Below, piece by piece: positions 1 to 8,592 of a stretch of 39,990 nucleotides of DNA. The notes beneath the pieces are model-generated. The model made no database searches. It saw only the letters and a list, made by a program, of their open reading frames with translations, and was not told where the DNA came from. Position 1 is the stretch's first letter, and each line of letters begins with the position of its first letter. The stretch is from contig JAFUBQ010000004.1 of assembly GCA_017460085.1 (NCBI GenBank), positions 1-39,990 on the forward strand. Reading direction: 5' to 3'. Origin of the DNA: Alphaproteobacteria bacterium. Lineage in GTDB: Bacteria > Pseudomonadota > Alphaproteobacteria > RF32 > CAG-239. The translations under genes were made by a program, and so were the position numbers.

Positions 1-76
1 AATCTGTTGGAGATTTTACGTAGTTCCAATAATCTTTGTCCCGTATTTTTATAACTTCTCGCCATGATAAATACAT
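1..76 (-). CDS. Start of an unrecognised gene running off the left edge
   Basis: An open frame starts with ATG at 76 and reads 25 codons to the window edge; it begins MYLSWREVIKIRDKDYW. There is no good ribosome binding site, and the frame stays open a little upstream of the ATG. It lies downstream of the phage terminator at 227-256, so it would need its own promoter. It may be the next gene, of phage or host, or chance. No family is recognised. Confidence 0.3.
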   Translation of the reverse strand, partial: MYLSWREVIKIRDKDYWNYVKSPTD

Positions 77-226
77 TATTCTAATGTATAAAACATACAA
101 ATAAACACTAACGGCATAGGGTAATAATTCCGTTTTGTGCAATTGAAAAAACGCATATATTTTACCATTCTTCATTAATTACATACCCCCTCTATAAAAC
201 TAAATATTATGTAGCAAATTACATAG

Positions 227-256
227 AAAAAGGCAAGAGTTTTTTATGCCCTTGCC
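227..256 (-). terminator. Intrinsic terminator ending the phage late operon
   Basis: On the minus strand an 8-bp stem (GGCAAGGG with CTCTTGCC, one G-U pair) closes a 9-base loop and is followed by TTTTT (plus-strand A run 227-231). It sits 12 bases after the stop of the last phage gene (268). Confidence 0.75.
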
Positions 257-267
257 CCAAATAATCA

Positions 268-987
268 CTACCAATCTTTCGGATATTTTACACTCAGAGG
301 CATTTCGCCATCATAATTTTTAAAATCATTATAAAATGTTGGCATATTTCGTTCTAAATCTATACAACCGGCTGACCCATAACCGTTATCACCACCATGA
401 ATATACATACTATGACGTCCAAAGGTGTTTGTTCCTTGTTGCGGTTGAATAGGAATACGTTGATGTCCCCACGCAGCAGGTGTAGCCGTCCAATTATTTA
501 CAGACAAAAAATCAGGAATATTCTTATTATGAACAGCCCATCTGTTTACCTTATTCAGCAGATTATCTTCATAATCTTGTCCGGTTCCTTGGCCCAGCAG
601 ATAATTTCCTTCCGGAATAGGCCCCTCATTTGCATAATTTGTAAATTCTTTTCCTTGAGCATATGGTTTTCCCGACATTGCCGGCCATGATTTAACCGGA
701 AGACCGTTTTGCTGCCAAGTTAAATTCTGCCCATCAAATTGCAATGTTGCCGCTTGTCCATAATCAGGTTGCAACGGTGTTGTTAAATATGATGCTTTTT
801 CAGCAGTAATCGGCGTCGATTGTCCGGCTTGTCTGAAATTTTGCCTATTAACAAAACTTTGTTGTTGCTCCTTTTCCTGTAATCGCATCTTGTTATATTC
901 AAGTTCATCACGAACCGAAAAATTAGAATGGTCAACACCAAATTCATCAACTGTTGAATCTTGGTTAAATTTATATAAATTACTCAT
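268..987 (-). CDS. L,D-transpeptidase-like (DUF2778/Tlde1-type) protein, last gene of the phage operon
   Basis: This 239-residue protein has a low-complexity, charged N-terminal region of about 60 residues. A C-terminal domain follows that resembles the DUF2778/YkuD-like L,D-transpeptidase fold: LQFDGQNLTWQQNG near 82-95, SGKP near 105, GPIPEGNY near 122-129, and the catalytic signature HGGDNGYGSAGCI at 197-209 with His197 and Cys208. Enzymes with this signature exchange or cut D-amino-acid links in peptidoglycan, and related domains serve as type VI secretion toxins. No signal peptide is seen. Its place as the last virion-operon gene suggests a virion-borne peptidoglycan enzyme used during DNA entry, or an exclusion factor; both roles are inference. 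The start follows AAAGGATAAAAAATG. Confidence 0.75.
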   Translation of the reverse strand: MSNLYKFNQDSTVDEFGVDHSNFSVRDELEYNKMRLQEKEQQQSFVNRQNFRQAGQSTPITAEKASYLTTPLQPDYGQAATLQFDGQNLTWQQNGLPVKSWPAMSGKPYAQGKEFTNYANEGPIPEGNYLLGQGTGQDYEDNLLNKVNRWAVHNKNIPDFLSVNNWTATPAAWGHQRIPIQPQQGTNTFGRHSMYIHGGDNGYGSAGCIDLERNMPTFYNDFKNYDGEMPLSVKYPKDW

Positions 988-1020
988 TTTTTATCCTTTC
1001 TCTAAATTGATTTTAAAATG

Positions 1021-1056
1021 CCAAAGCCGTGCAATTATTAAATCACACGGCTTTGG
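1021..1056 (-). terminator. Hairpin between two late phage genes
   Basis: A perfect 11-bp stem, CCAAAGCCGTG (1021-1031) with CACGGCTTTGG (1046-1056), encloses a 14-base AT-rich loop. On the minus strand it is followed by CATTTT, a weak T tract, so it may only partly terminate and lower expression of the last gene. Confidence 0.5.
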
Positions 1057-1069
1057 TTTTGTGTTAAAT

Positions 1070-1747
1070 TTAGCCTACTGAGCCTAAACCGGCAATAGAA
1101 GCACCGACTTTGCTGCCAAACGATACCATATTATCATAGGCTTGTTGTTTAGCCGCTGCCGTGCGGTTCTTCACCGCCGCATTAGCGCTATACAACTGCT
1201 GCTGATTTTGGTAGCCGGAAACCGAGTTTTTCAAAAGCGACAATATCTGGTCAATATAGTTTTGCCGCGCACTGTTGCTGAATTTAGCCGCATCAATACT
1301 ATCGCCAAGCGATTGCGTAAACGCATCTTGTCCGGCAATAACACTTTGATATGCCGCTTGCTGCAATGCCGAATTTTGCTTGTCCTGCAAATCGTTCATT
1401 GCTCGCTGATAGGCCTGATTGCCAACATTTAAGCCTTGGTTAACAAGACTATTTTGCAAATCGGCCGTTGCCTGATTAAATTGCGGCTGCAATTTATCAA
1501 CATAACCTTGATACACAGCCTGTTCGGCACGCTGTCTGGCCGCATCGGAGCCATTTACCGTAAATTGAAATTGCGGTAAAACATCTCCTAAATTTTGGCT
1601 CATATTCAGTGCCTGTGAGGTTAAATTATTCAATGTCTTATCATAATTTGTTGTATCATAATTACTCAAATAATTTGTATAGCTGTTTTCATAACCATAA
1701 GGTGAAACGGAGCTTGTGCCGAAAACCTTACCGATTGATTTACTCAT
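1070..1747 (-). CDS. Probable phage virion protein, Gln/Ala-rich helical
   Basis: I place the start at the ATG at 1747 (MSKSIGKVFGTSS), behind GGAG at an 8-base spacing; an open extension to 1795 overlaps the previous gene. The 225-residue product is rich in Gln, Ala, Asn and Ser, mostly helical in character, and ends in a small hydrophobic glycine-containing segment (GSKVGASIAGLGSVG). Such composition is common in podovirus internal or ejection proteins and tail-associated helical proteins, and the location among the last virion genes fits. There is no sequence signature that fixes the role. Hence it is called a probable structural or DNA-ejection protein. Confidence 0.55.
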   Translation of the reverse strand: MSKSIGKVFGTSSVSPYGYENSYTNYLSNYDTTNYDKTLNNLTSQALNMSQNLGDVLPQFQFTVNGSDAARQRAEQAVYQGYVDKLQPQFNQATADLQNSLVNQGLNVGNQAYQRAMNDLQDKQNSALQQAAYQSVIAGQDAFTQSLGDSIDAAKFSNSARQNYIDQILSLLKNSVSGYQNQQQLYSANAAVKNRTAAAKQQAYDNMVSFGSKVGASIAGLGSVG

Positions 1748-1775
1748 GATATTTTCTCCTTTATATAAATTTAAA

Positions 1776-2192
1776 TTAAAGCCACGGACACTCATCTTTG
1801 AGCATCCCTAAAAGATAACAGTCTTCGCCGTTATCACGATATGCGCGCAACAACCCTTCTTCCTTGAAGCCGAGTTTTTGCACGAATTTTAAGCAGGCAG
1901 CATTACTAACGCTAACCAAAATACTAATCCGCCGAAACCTCATTTCTTTGAAAGCAAGCCCGAACATATGTTTCAAAACCCGTTTGCTGCACCAGTGTTT
2001 ATCCGGCGCATATATGGTCCACCAAACATTTTGCTTTGGTTTGCCATCGTGAAAAATTAGGCCGCCAAGCATTTTTTTGCCATCGCTGAAGCCATAAGTT
2101 AAATGATCGCCCAATTCGCGCACATCAAATCCCAACCCCTGACACACCCATTGTCCGATGTGTCCGCTTCTATCACGCCATATTTCAGTCAT
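1776..2192 (-). CDS. Phage-encoded GNAT-family N-acetyltransferase
   Basis: The 138-residue protein shows the GNAT layout: a central strand region (YGFSDGKKMLGGLIFHD), then a helix with FKEMRFRRISILVSVSN, and the C-terminal ACLKFVQKLGFKEEGLLR, which matches motif B (residue followed by KLGFxxEG). GNAT enzymes move an acetyl group from acetyl-CoA to an amine; the acceptor here is unknown. It lies 2 bases after the stop of a tail gene and just before another virion gene, so it is expressed late. Acetyltransferase-like genes in this position are known from other podoviruses and may modify a virion or host protein (inference). Confidence 0.8.
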   Translation of the reverse strand: MTEIWRDRSGHIGQWVCQGLGFDVRELGDHLTYGFSDGKKMLGGLIFHDGKPKQNVWWTIYAPDKHWCSKRVLKHMFGLAFKEMRFRRISILVSVSNAACLKFVQKLGFKEEGLLRAYRDNGEDCYLLGMLKDECPWL

Positions 2193-2194
2193 TT

Positions 2195-3754
2195 TTATAA
2201 AACTCCGCTGCCTGTTTCATAGCGAATTGATGTTTCAAACCACTCTATTAAATTGCCGCGGGTTTTGGTTTTGAAAACAATGCTCACTTTATAGCCGGTT
2301 GAAGATGCGGCAATCCATTGACTTTGCATAATTTTACCGCCGGTTGTACTCCATTTTGTGCCAATAGGACGGGCAGAATTTGACCATTTTACCGTATTCC
2401 ATTTGACCACACCGGCATTGCCGATTGTTTCGGTATAGTCAACATATTGGCTGTTCATATCCATATTCGGATATATAACCAAATTATAGCGGGTGCTGGC
2501 TTTGGTGCGCGGGTTTAACAGCTGAATTTTTTTCAAACTGTTCGTGCCTAAATTATTATAGGCCTGCTCAATAACCCCGTTAATCATCATTCCGTTATCA
2601 CTGTAACCTTCATCAAACAAATATACTCCGTTGTTTGAACCAAAATACAAACGACCATCAAACATTTTCCAACATAATGCCCGAATATTGGTCCAACGGC
2701 ACCACGCTCCGGTGTTCAAATTAACCACATGCTGCTCAAACTGATTAGCATTCGGCACATTGAAAATTGCATATCCGCCGCGGGTATAAACCAAACTCTG
2801 CCAGCCTTTTTTGTTTTTATTTTGCGAGGCACGCTCCAAAACAAGGCCGCGGATAGCATCGCTAAAAGAAAGTGAAGCATCGCTGGCTTGGTCTAGCGGT
2901 AAAACTTTACCTAGCGGTAAATATCCGGTAGTTGTCATAATGACAACATCGCCTTGATACGGCATTAAACACTGATATCCCAGCGGCGGACTGATTTTAT
3001 ATGAACCGCGTAATTTCCAATCACTGGCATCATTAACATTACTTCCTGCATAAACCAAAGCTTCGCCTTCAGAGGTTATGAACACCGTAAAATCATCAAT
3101 GCCTTGTCCGCCGTCTTGTGTCCAGTTTGCAACAGCAACCAAATGACCGCCGAAACGACACACTTGCGAAAAATCAAAACATTGCAATGTGCCGCTGATA
3201 TTGCCGGCAGCTTCCGGATACCAAACACGCAGCGAATTTTTTTCTATAAACCACAAACGTTGTTTTGAAACACTAACATTAACAACAGATGCAGCAGTTA
3301 ATCCGGTGCCGCTGAAACCCCAATTTGTAAAATGTTCAACGCCTTCGTCATCAATATAAAAAACTTTCGGAATATCTTGTCCGTTCACAAAATACAGATA
3401 ATTTTTATATTGAACGGTTTGACAATATGCAGATGTAAAACTAACATCAGAAAATTCCGTTTTTTGCCCTTTTGCCCCTATTTTATACGCTTTATCTCCG
3501 GCCACGGCAATAAAACGCAGCAAATTATCGCGCTGATATGCTGCTAATGTTTCAACCGCATCATCTGTTGAAACATATTCCACATACCCAGGACGCAATG
3601 CCACTTTGGTGTCACTGGGAATATAGTTATCCATGGTAATGGCAAAACCGGAATCCATATCCGCCAAACTATCGCGCACGTTCAAACCTTTAAGAGGTGC
3701 CGGCAGCGTATATGTTACTGACTTATTGATGCGGCTAATCTGTCTTAATAACAT
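2195..3754 (-). CDS. Podovirus tail/head-tail protein, large
   Basis: I set the start at the ATG at 3754 (MLLRQISRINKS), because GGGGGAG sits 7 bases upstream; an ATG two codons earlier is too close to that site, and a longer open frame to 3829 runs into the previous gene. The 519-residue product is strand-rich with many Gly, Tyr and Asn residues. Its early segment, DSGFAITMDNYIPSDTKVAL then RPGY, resembles large podoviral tail tube or tail-stabilising proteins found after the capsid genes. It overlaps the preceding gene by 20 bases, suggesting coupled translation. The exact tail role is inferred from size and position. Confidence 0.65.
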   Translation of the reverse strand: MLLRQISRINKSVTYTLPAPLKGLNVRDSLADMDSGFAITMDNYIPSDTKVALRPGYVEYVSTDDAVETLAAYQRDNLLRFIAVAGDKAYKIGAKGQKTEFSDVSFTSAYCQTVQYKNYLYFVNGQDIPKVFYIDDEGVEHFTNWGFSGTGLTAASVVNVSVSKQRLWFIEKNSLRVWYPEAAGNISGTLQCFDFSQVCRFGGHLVAVANWTQDGGQGIDDFTVFITSEGEALVYAGSNVNDASDWKLRGSYKISPPLGYQCLMPYQGDVVIMTTTGYLPLGKVLPLDQASDASLSFSDAIRGLVLERASQNKNKKGWQSLVYTRGGYAIFNVPNANQFEQHVVNLNTGAWCRWTNIRALCWKMFDGRLYFGSNNGVYLFDEGYSDNGMMINGVIEQAYNNLGTNSLKKIQLLNPRTKASTRYNLVIYPNMDMNSQYVDYTETIGNAGVVKWNTVKWSNSARPIGTKWSTTGGKIMQSQWIAASSTGYKVSIVFKTKTRGNLIEWFETSIRYETGSGVL

Positions 3755-4442
3755 TGACATACTCCCCCTTATCAAATTCATCATCTGTTGCCGCCAAACG
3801 AATATCTCGTGTGGCAAGCTCTGTGCCAAAACGTTTTTTCAACTCACGCTCATATTCATTAAATTCTTCGGTATAATCTAAGCCGCTGCGCTTCAGCCAA
3901 CGCCACAAAATACCGAGTTTTACGACATATTCATCAAAAATAGGAACATCGGTGTTGGCGCTTAATGTGCTTTTTTCCTCTAATGTTTTGAAATCCCACA
4001 CAATGTTATTAGAGCGATATTGAAAGACAATTTTCACTTCATGCTCCGGTGAATTTAAAAATACAAATCTTCCGTTTTGAATTTTGAATTTTATATTATT
4101 ACTTGAGCTATAAAAATATTTTTCCGTCATCCATTGCTCCGGTGTAATAGCGCCGATAACACGCTCCTGCATATCTTTAATAAAAATAGTATTATTGAGC
4201 AAACAATAAAAATCCGGTGCAAAATCAGTAATCAAATAGCTGTTTTTACCAGGGGTTGTAACTAATCTACCTTCTTTGGTTAAGGCTTCCCAATTTCCAT
4301 AACGCAACAAGCTGTCTAGGGTAGACTTTGCCACACTTAAAAAAATATTTTCCTGTTGACTTGAACCGTTAAACAAATTTTCCGGCCGTTTTACTGCAGC
4401 TAAATCTGCCACTTCACGGCATATTTCTAAAATTGTTTTCAT
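3735..4442 (-). CDS. Head-tail connector or tail tube A-like protein
   Basis: A 235-residue protein with a helical N-terminus (ICREVADLAAVKRPENLF), a central strand-rich part with aromatic residues, and a helical C-terminus ending RFGTELATRDIRLAATDDEF. Size, order and the pair formed with the large tail protein match the connector/tail-tube A (P22 gp4-like or T7 gp11-like) position in short-tailed phages. It overlaps the preceding gene by the ATGA arrangement at 4439-4442 and has AAGGAG upstream. No single diagnostic motif is visible, so the function is a synteny call. Confidence 0.6.
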   Translation of the reverse strand: MKTILEICREVADLAAVKRPENLFNGSSQQENIFLSVAKSTLDSLLRYGNWEALTKEGRLVTTPGKNSYLITDFAPDFYCLLNNTIFIKDMQERVIGAITPEQWMTEKYFYSSSNNIKFKIQNGRFVFLNSPEHEVKIVFQYRSNNIVWDFKTLEEKSTLSANTDVPIFDEYVVKLGILWRWLKRSGLDYTEEFNEYERELKKRFGTELATRDIRLAATDDEFDKGEYVNVIKTD

Positions 4443-5017
4443 TTTTTATCTCCTTTATAAAAAAGCCATGAACGTTTTTGCAAAGTTTGCTGCAAATTGC
4501 GTACTTTATCTTCTAAATCGGCAATTTGGCGTTTATATTCTTTTTCTTTTGCCGCCATCTCGGCCATTAATTTATTGTCTTGTGCTTTTTGCATAAATTT
4601 AACCGCCAAATCATGTTCATTTTCTAAATCTAAAAATTGTACTTTTTCTTTGCTTAAAGCGGCTAAATCTTCTACCGTAAACAAACCGCGGCTTTTGCAG
4701 GTTTCAATTTCTGCTGCCGTCAAAAAGGCAAATTGCTCCAAAGGGGTGCCTTCTTTAATTTTTTCTTTTGCCATTTTATAAAGTGTATATTCACGCGGAA
4801 AACGCTTAATTTTTTCTTCACTGGCCGGCTGATTGAAAACTTCGGTGCTATTGTCTTTCAAGCGAATTTCCACATAGGTCACATTTTTAAAAATCGGCAT
4901 ACCGTTGGCTGCCACTTTATCGGTTTTAACAGCTTTATCATAAAAGCGCGCCGCTACATTGCGCTCATCTTCGGCATTTGCCGCCATTTGCTGAAACAAA
5001 GCAAAATCCATATCCAT
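4439..5017 (-). CDS. Phage structural-module protein with C-terminal coiled coil
   Basis: This 192-residue protein has an N-terminal globular part containing YVEIRLKDNSTEVFNQPASE, a helix-turn segment GLFTVEDLAALSKEK, and a long charged heptad-like helix from about residue 115 to 180 (AKEKEYKRQIADLEDKVRN). It lies between the major capsid and connector genes. That position suits a capsid-associated or assembly factor, but I do not recognise the family. Start at 5017 follows AAGGAACTGACAATG. The gene comes after the terminator at 5061-5101, so it depends on read-through or an unseen promoter. Confidence 0.55.
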   Translation of the reverse strand: MDMDFALFQQMAANAEDERNVAARFYDKAVKTDKVAANGMPIFKNVTYVEIRLKDNSTEVFNQPASEEKIKRFPREYTLYKMAKEKIKEGTPLEQFAFLTAAEIETCKSRGLFTVEDLAALSKEKVQFLDLENEHDLAVKFMQKAQDNKLMAEMAAKEKEYKRQIADLEDKVRNLQQTLQKRSWLFYKGDKK

Positions 5018-5060
5018 TGTCAGTTCCTTTCTTATCCTTAAATTTGAATTGATAAATATA

Positions 5061-5101
5061 AAAAAAAGGCGCTGCCGCCCTTAGAAAAAAACGTCAGCGC
5101 C
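5061..5101 (-). terminator. Strong hairpin after the major capsid gene
   Basis: On the minus strand GGCGCTG pairs with CAGCGCC (7 bp, GC-rich, with further possible inner pairs) and is followed by a run of eight T. It begins 11 bases after the capsid stop. It would favour capsid transcript over downstream tail transcript. Confidence 0.75.
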
Positions 5102-5112
5102 CGTAAAAAAAA

Positions 5113-6105
5113 CTATGATGCAGATGAATCACTGCCATCGCTGTCGGCGCTGTTAATTAACACACCTTGCAAAGCAGCGTTGCTCATCGTCAGGTTACCG
5201 GCCCAACCAATAATTTTGTAGAATGCATCTTGATTAATTGCCATACGCTCACCGCCGATGACACGCATATCACGGTCTTTATGAGTGCGCAAATAAATGT
5301 AATTACTGTTTAAGAAATACATATGATTTGCCGGACAATAACCGCCCTGCCCGCCGTCATAAATGACATCGGCTCCTTTGAATTTAAGACTTACGAAACC
5401 GGCATCAGCCAATTTAGGGTCTGAAAAACGCTGCATATCCATTAAAGTTGAATCATAAAGGGCATATAAAGCATCGTCGCACACAATTAAATCCGGCTTA
5501 TCACTGCCGCGAGTGCATTTATTATATAAAGCACTCATATGTTTTGTAATATTATCCTTGCTCAAAGCGGCGGTTGCTGATTGATTGCGCCAAAATTCAT
5601 TGCCGGTTGTGGCACGGTTAATACCGCCGACTGTACCTGAAGTAGGGTCATCGGCCACTAATAAAGCCAAACCGCCGATTTCTTTACCGGAAGAACCGGT
5701 ACCATCGCTGTAAATAGCTTTAGCAATTTTGTTGCTGATGGTTTTTTCGGCGTTATTAATGCGCTTTTCCAACAAATCCATCATTTGTTCAGAACCGCTG
5801 TTCATCAATGTTTCTTCACCGGAAATTGCTACCGGAACCGCGCAAAGCTTTAAGGCATATTCAGCAGCGGTGAACAGTTGCTTCGGCGAATAGCTGATTG
5901 TATCATAACCGGAATACCAAACCATATCACCTTCGCCATATTCCAATTCTTCCAAAATTTTGGAACCGCCGGTAATCGGACGTTGATTACCTTTTTCCTT
6001 CAAACGTTTCAAAAGCGCATTGTTTTTTGAAACATTGTCACGCAAGTTGCGTGAACGGCTCTCTAAAGTTACGGTTAAAACATCATTAAAATTTGAATTA
6101 CTCAT
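5113..6105 (-). CDS. Phage major capsid protein (HK97-type fold expected)
   Basis: The 330-residue protein has the length and pattern of a major capsid protein: an N-terminal helical region, a block about WRNQSATAALS with Asn-Ile contact regions, PDLIVCDDALYALYDS in the P-domain, then FKGADVIYDGG and YFLNSNYIYLRTHKDRDM near the end, with strand-rich termini. The phrase naming a target strand after DLIVCDD is typical of podovirus capsid proteins. It lies directly after the scaffold-like gene and is followed by a strong terminator, as expected for a highly expressed protein. Start follows AAAAGGATATATAATATG. Ends in a Ser/Asp-rich tail. Confidence 0.8.
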   Translation of the reverse strand: MSNSNFNDVLTVTLESRSRNLRDNVSKNNALLKRLKEKGNQRPITGGSKILEELEYGEGDMVWYSGYDTISYSPKQLFTAAEYALKLCAVPVAISGEETLMNSGSEQMMDLLEKRINNAEKTISNKIAKAIYSDGTGSSGKEIGGLALLVADDPTSGTVGGINRATTGNEFWRNQSATAALSKDNITKHMSALYNKCTRGSDKPDLIVCDDALYALYDSTLMDMQRFSDPKLADAGFVSLKFKGADVIYDGGQGGYCPANHMYFLNSNYIYLRTHKDRDMRVIGGERMAINQDAFYKIIGWAGNLTMSNAALQGVLINSADSDGSDSSAS

Positions 6106-6135
6106 ATTATATATCCTTTTCTAAAATTTAAAAAA

Positions 6136-7035
6136 TTAATCCATAAAAGCAGCCATATTCTTGGCAATTTCTTCGCGCAAGGTAAGCTCTTTGGCCGGAG
6201 CTTCTGCCTTGCCTTTCGGGGCAAAAGAAGCCTGTTTGGCTTTTTGTGCCTCGGCGGCAGAAGAACTGATTTTTTGTTTTATCAGTTCTTCACGCACAGC
6301 CGGATGCGTCCATAAGGCCTGTTCATAGGCTTGGCTCACATCTTGGGCCATACCGTTTTGCAACAAATTGAAAACCTGTTGCTTAACTTCTTCAAAATAA
6401 GGATGAAGTGGCTGACCATTAGCATCAGTCTGATTACCGAACATCGTAACAACATCAACCAAACGTTGATATTGTTCATATTGCATGTGTTCTCTTAAGG
6501 CGTGATAATCGCGCTCTAAATCACACAAGCGACCAATAACTTCCTGTGTTATGCCGCTGCCAGCCGAATTTTCGGTTTTAGCAATCGGTTTAACACCATA
6601 GCAAATAGCAATGGCATTAAGGGTTTCTGCCGGTTTTTGCTGTAAACAGGCGTCAATTGCCGCCAAACCTTCCATCCAACGTTCAATTTTTTCAAAACCA
6701 AGTTGATGCAAACGCTCTTTATGCGCGGCAAACACACGGTCCACCCATGCATAACCTTCCAGTTTGTTCACATAATTTTGAATTGATTGATTAATTGCTT
6801 CTTCATGCGCACACAAAAATTTTTGCCATTTAAGCGGTAAATTTTTGAAATCGGCGGCAAATTCCTTATCAAAACTTGCCGGTGCTTCAAAATTTTCTGC
6901 CTCATCGGCTGAATTTTCCGAAAATTGCGCTGAAGATGTTTCTGTTGATTTAACGTCTATTTGTGCTTGCGGTTCGGTTAAACCATAGGCTGCAAATTGA
7001 CGTTCAATTTCTTCACGTAATTCACTCATTTCCAT
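6136..7035 (-). CDS. Probable capsid scaffold/assembly protein
   Basis: A 299-residue, acidic, helix-rich protein with Gln- and Ala-rich segments and a basic C-terminal patch (KAKQASFAPKGKAEAPAKE), immediately upstream of the major capsid gene. Scaffolds of short-tailed phages have this profile: acidic N-terminus, long helices and a positively charged C-terminus that binds coat protein. The position is the main support; there is no unique motif. ATG at 7035 and ATG at 7029 are both possible, with AAGGA just upstream; the gene overlaps the preceding small gene by 10 bases. Confidence 0.6.
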   Translation of the reverse strand: MEMSELREEIERQFAAYGLTEPQAQIDVKSTETSSAQFSENSADEAENFEAPASFDKEFAADFKNLPLKWQKFLCAHEEAINQSIQNYVNKLEGYAWVDRVFAAHKERLHQLGFEKIERWMEGLAAIDACLQQKPAETLNAIAICYGVKPIAKTENSAGSGITQEVIGRLCDLERDYHALREHMQYEQYQRLVDVVTMFGNQTDANGQPLHPYFEEVKQQVFNLLQNGMAQDVSQAYEQALWTHPAVREELIKQKISSSAAEAQKAKQASFAPKGKAEAPAKELTLREEIAKNMAAFMD

Positions 7036-7253
7036 ATTATCCTTTTGTAGTTGTAAAGAAAATCGGCGAAAATTTCTTGCCGCCGATTTTGTTCTTGTTG
7101 AAATCGAATATTTTTTATATATTCGGGTGAAAAGTCGCTGCTTCGAGCCAGACCCGAAGTTTTAAGATACTTATCGACATCTGCGACCGAAGATGCGACA
7201 GATCCGTCCGGAAGAACGAATTCTTCCGCGAATTGCTTACTAAAATTGGTCAT
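7026..7253 (-). CDS. Small phage protein between terminase and scaffold
   Basis: A 75-residue protein not recognised as a named family. It contains LPDGSVASSVADVDKYLK followed by SSDFSPEYI, a small segment also usual in short phage proteins of the packaging/assembly block. It has an AAGGAT ribosome site, follows the large terminase by 19 bases and overlaps the scaffold start, so it is translated with them. A packaging or assembly accessory role is only inferred from position. Confidence 0.5.
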   Translation of the reverse strand: MTNFSKQFAEEFVLPDGSVASSVADVDKYLKTSGLARSSDFSPEYIKNIRFQQEQNRRQEIFADFLYNYKRIIWK

Positions 7254-7272
7254 TTTTTATATCCTTATTACA

Positions 7273-8592
7273 TTACCAACCATCGTTATGATATTTGATA
7301 TGAAACAACCCTTCCAAACTATTTTGTTCCATGTCATAATCACTGTTTGCCTCACGCTCATATACCGGTTCGGCAAAGGTTAAAGCCAAAGCATCAGCCA
7401 TATCAGGCGAACGCCCTAAGCGTGACTTAAGTTCGGCTTTTTCTTCCAGTTGCAAACGACCGCGGCTGTCATATTTCTTTTTGACAGCACACAGTTCAGC
7501 GGCAAGCTGTTCATTTTCAGGCAATTGCACACCGCCCTCGTTTTCCAGCCACTGCCGCAGCTCGTCCCACATTTCAGCCCGCCGATTATGATAACGCTCG
7601 TCTAAAATAGCTTTTGCACCGAACATCACCGACCGCACAATTTTTTTAAATCCACGGTCAAGCAATATATCAACCACGCCGCCGCCAACACCGCCGGCAT
7701 CAATAAACATACGCGCCGGCCGATATTGGCGTATAAAAAAAGTGGCCTGATTTGCCACCGCCACATTGTCTAAATGCTTAAAACTTTTAAACTCTAAACA
7801 CACCCTGCCCCGCCTGAAACAAAAAACACTGGCATCATCACCGAAACGCGCCACATCTAGCCCAATAATCAGTGGTGAAGTTGATGTGCGCCAACCATTT
7901 TCCATGGCCAAACGCACGCTTTTATAGCTAATCAGCTTTTCCGTGCCAAGGCTGACCGGTGCACCAAGCCATATATGCTCATAGTCATCGGGATTTTCCT
8001 TTTGGCATTTGGCGGCTAAATATTTCATTTCGTCTGAACAAAACGGATTATCGGTATAATTAACTTTAACCACCAACGTCCGCTCATCGGGATGTGCTGC
8101 CACCGCTTGCCATACCGGATCATTTTCCAGTTCACGATTCATTGAAATCCAAATTTCCGAGCCGGCTTTGCGAATGGTCGGGTTAAGAATATCCCAGCTT
8201 TTTTTGCTGATTTTTTGCGCTTCTTCCAACCATACAATATCCACCCCTTCCAACGACTTGATATTGCCGGCATATTGCTCCTGCAAACCTTTAAAAATAA
8301 AACTCGTGCCTGTAATTTTATTAATAATCTGCGTTGCCGTAATTTTATAATCATTCAGCTCATTTTCAGCTATTCTGTCACATAACAGTTTATAGACCGA
8401 ATCTTTGATACTCTCTTGAACTTCACGCATACAGGCAATCCTGAGTTTTTTCATTCGTCCCAACAACAATAAACTATCGGCAAAGGCATAGCTCTTGCCG
8501 CCGGCACGCCCGCCGTAATAGAGTTTATAGCGTTTTTTCTCCGTCAACAGCGGTGCAAATATCTGCGGAATTTTTACGATTTTGTTTGTCAT
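7273..8592 (-). CDS. Terminase large subunit (ATPase/nuclease packaging motor)
   Basis: This 439-residue protein drives DNA into the prohead and cuts the concatemer. The N-terminal ATPase has Walker A GGRAGGKS at 27-34, Walker B VDIVWLEEA at 117-125 with the catalytic Glu pair, and the coupling region SEIWISMNREL at 145-155. The C-terminal RNase H-like nuclease has GLDVARFGDD at 244-253 (Asp246), FIDAGGVGGG at 297-305 (Asp298) and SPDMADALAL at 395-404. The layout matches PBSX-type/Terminase_3 proteins and is full length. It overlaps the upstream small gene by 68 bases and has only a weak GGTGGA site, so its translation is probably coupled. Confidence 0.95.
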   Translation of the reverse strand: MTNKIVKIPQIFAPLLTEKKRYKLYYGGRAGGKSYAFADSLLLLGRMKKLRIACMREVQESIKDSVYKLLCDRIAENELNDYKITATQIINKITGTSFIFKGLQEQYAGNIKSLEGVDIVWLEEAQKISKKSWDILNPTIRKAGSEIWISMNRELENDPVWQAVAAHPDERTLVVKVNYTDNPFCSDEMKYLAAKCQKENPDDYEHIWLGAPVSLGTEKLISYKSVRLAMENGWRTSTSPLIIGLDVARFGDDASVFCFRRGRVCLEFKSFKHLDNVAVANQATFFIRQYRPARMFIDAGGVGGGVVDILLDRGFKKIVRSVMFGAKAILDERYHNRRAEMWDELRQWLENEGGVQLPENEQLAAELCAVKKKYDSRGRLQLEEKAELKSRLGRSPDMADALALTFAEPVYEREANSDYDMEQNSLEGLFHIKYHNDGW

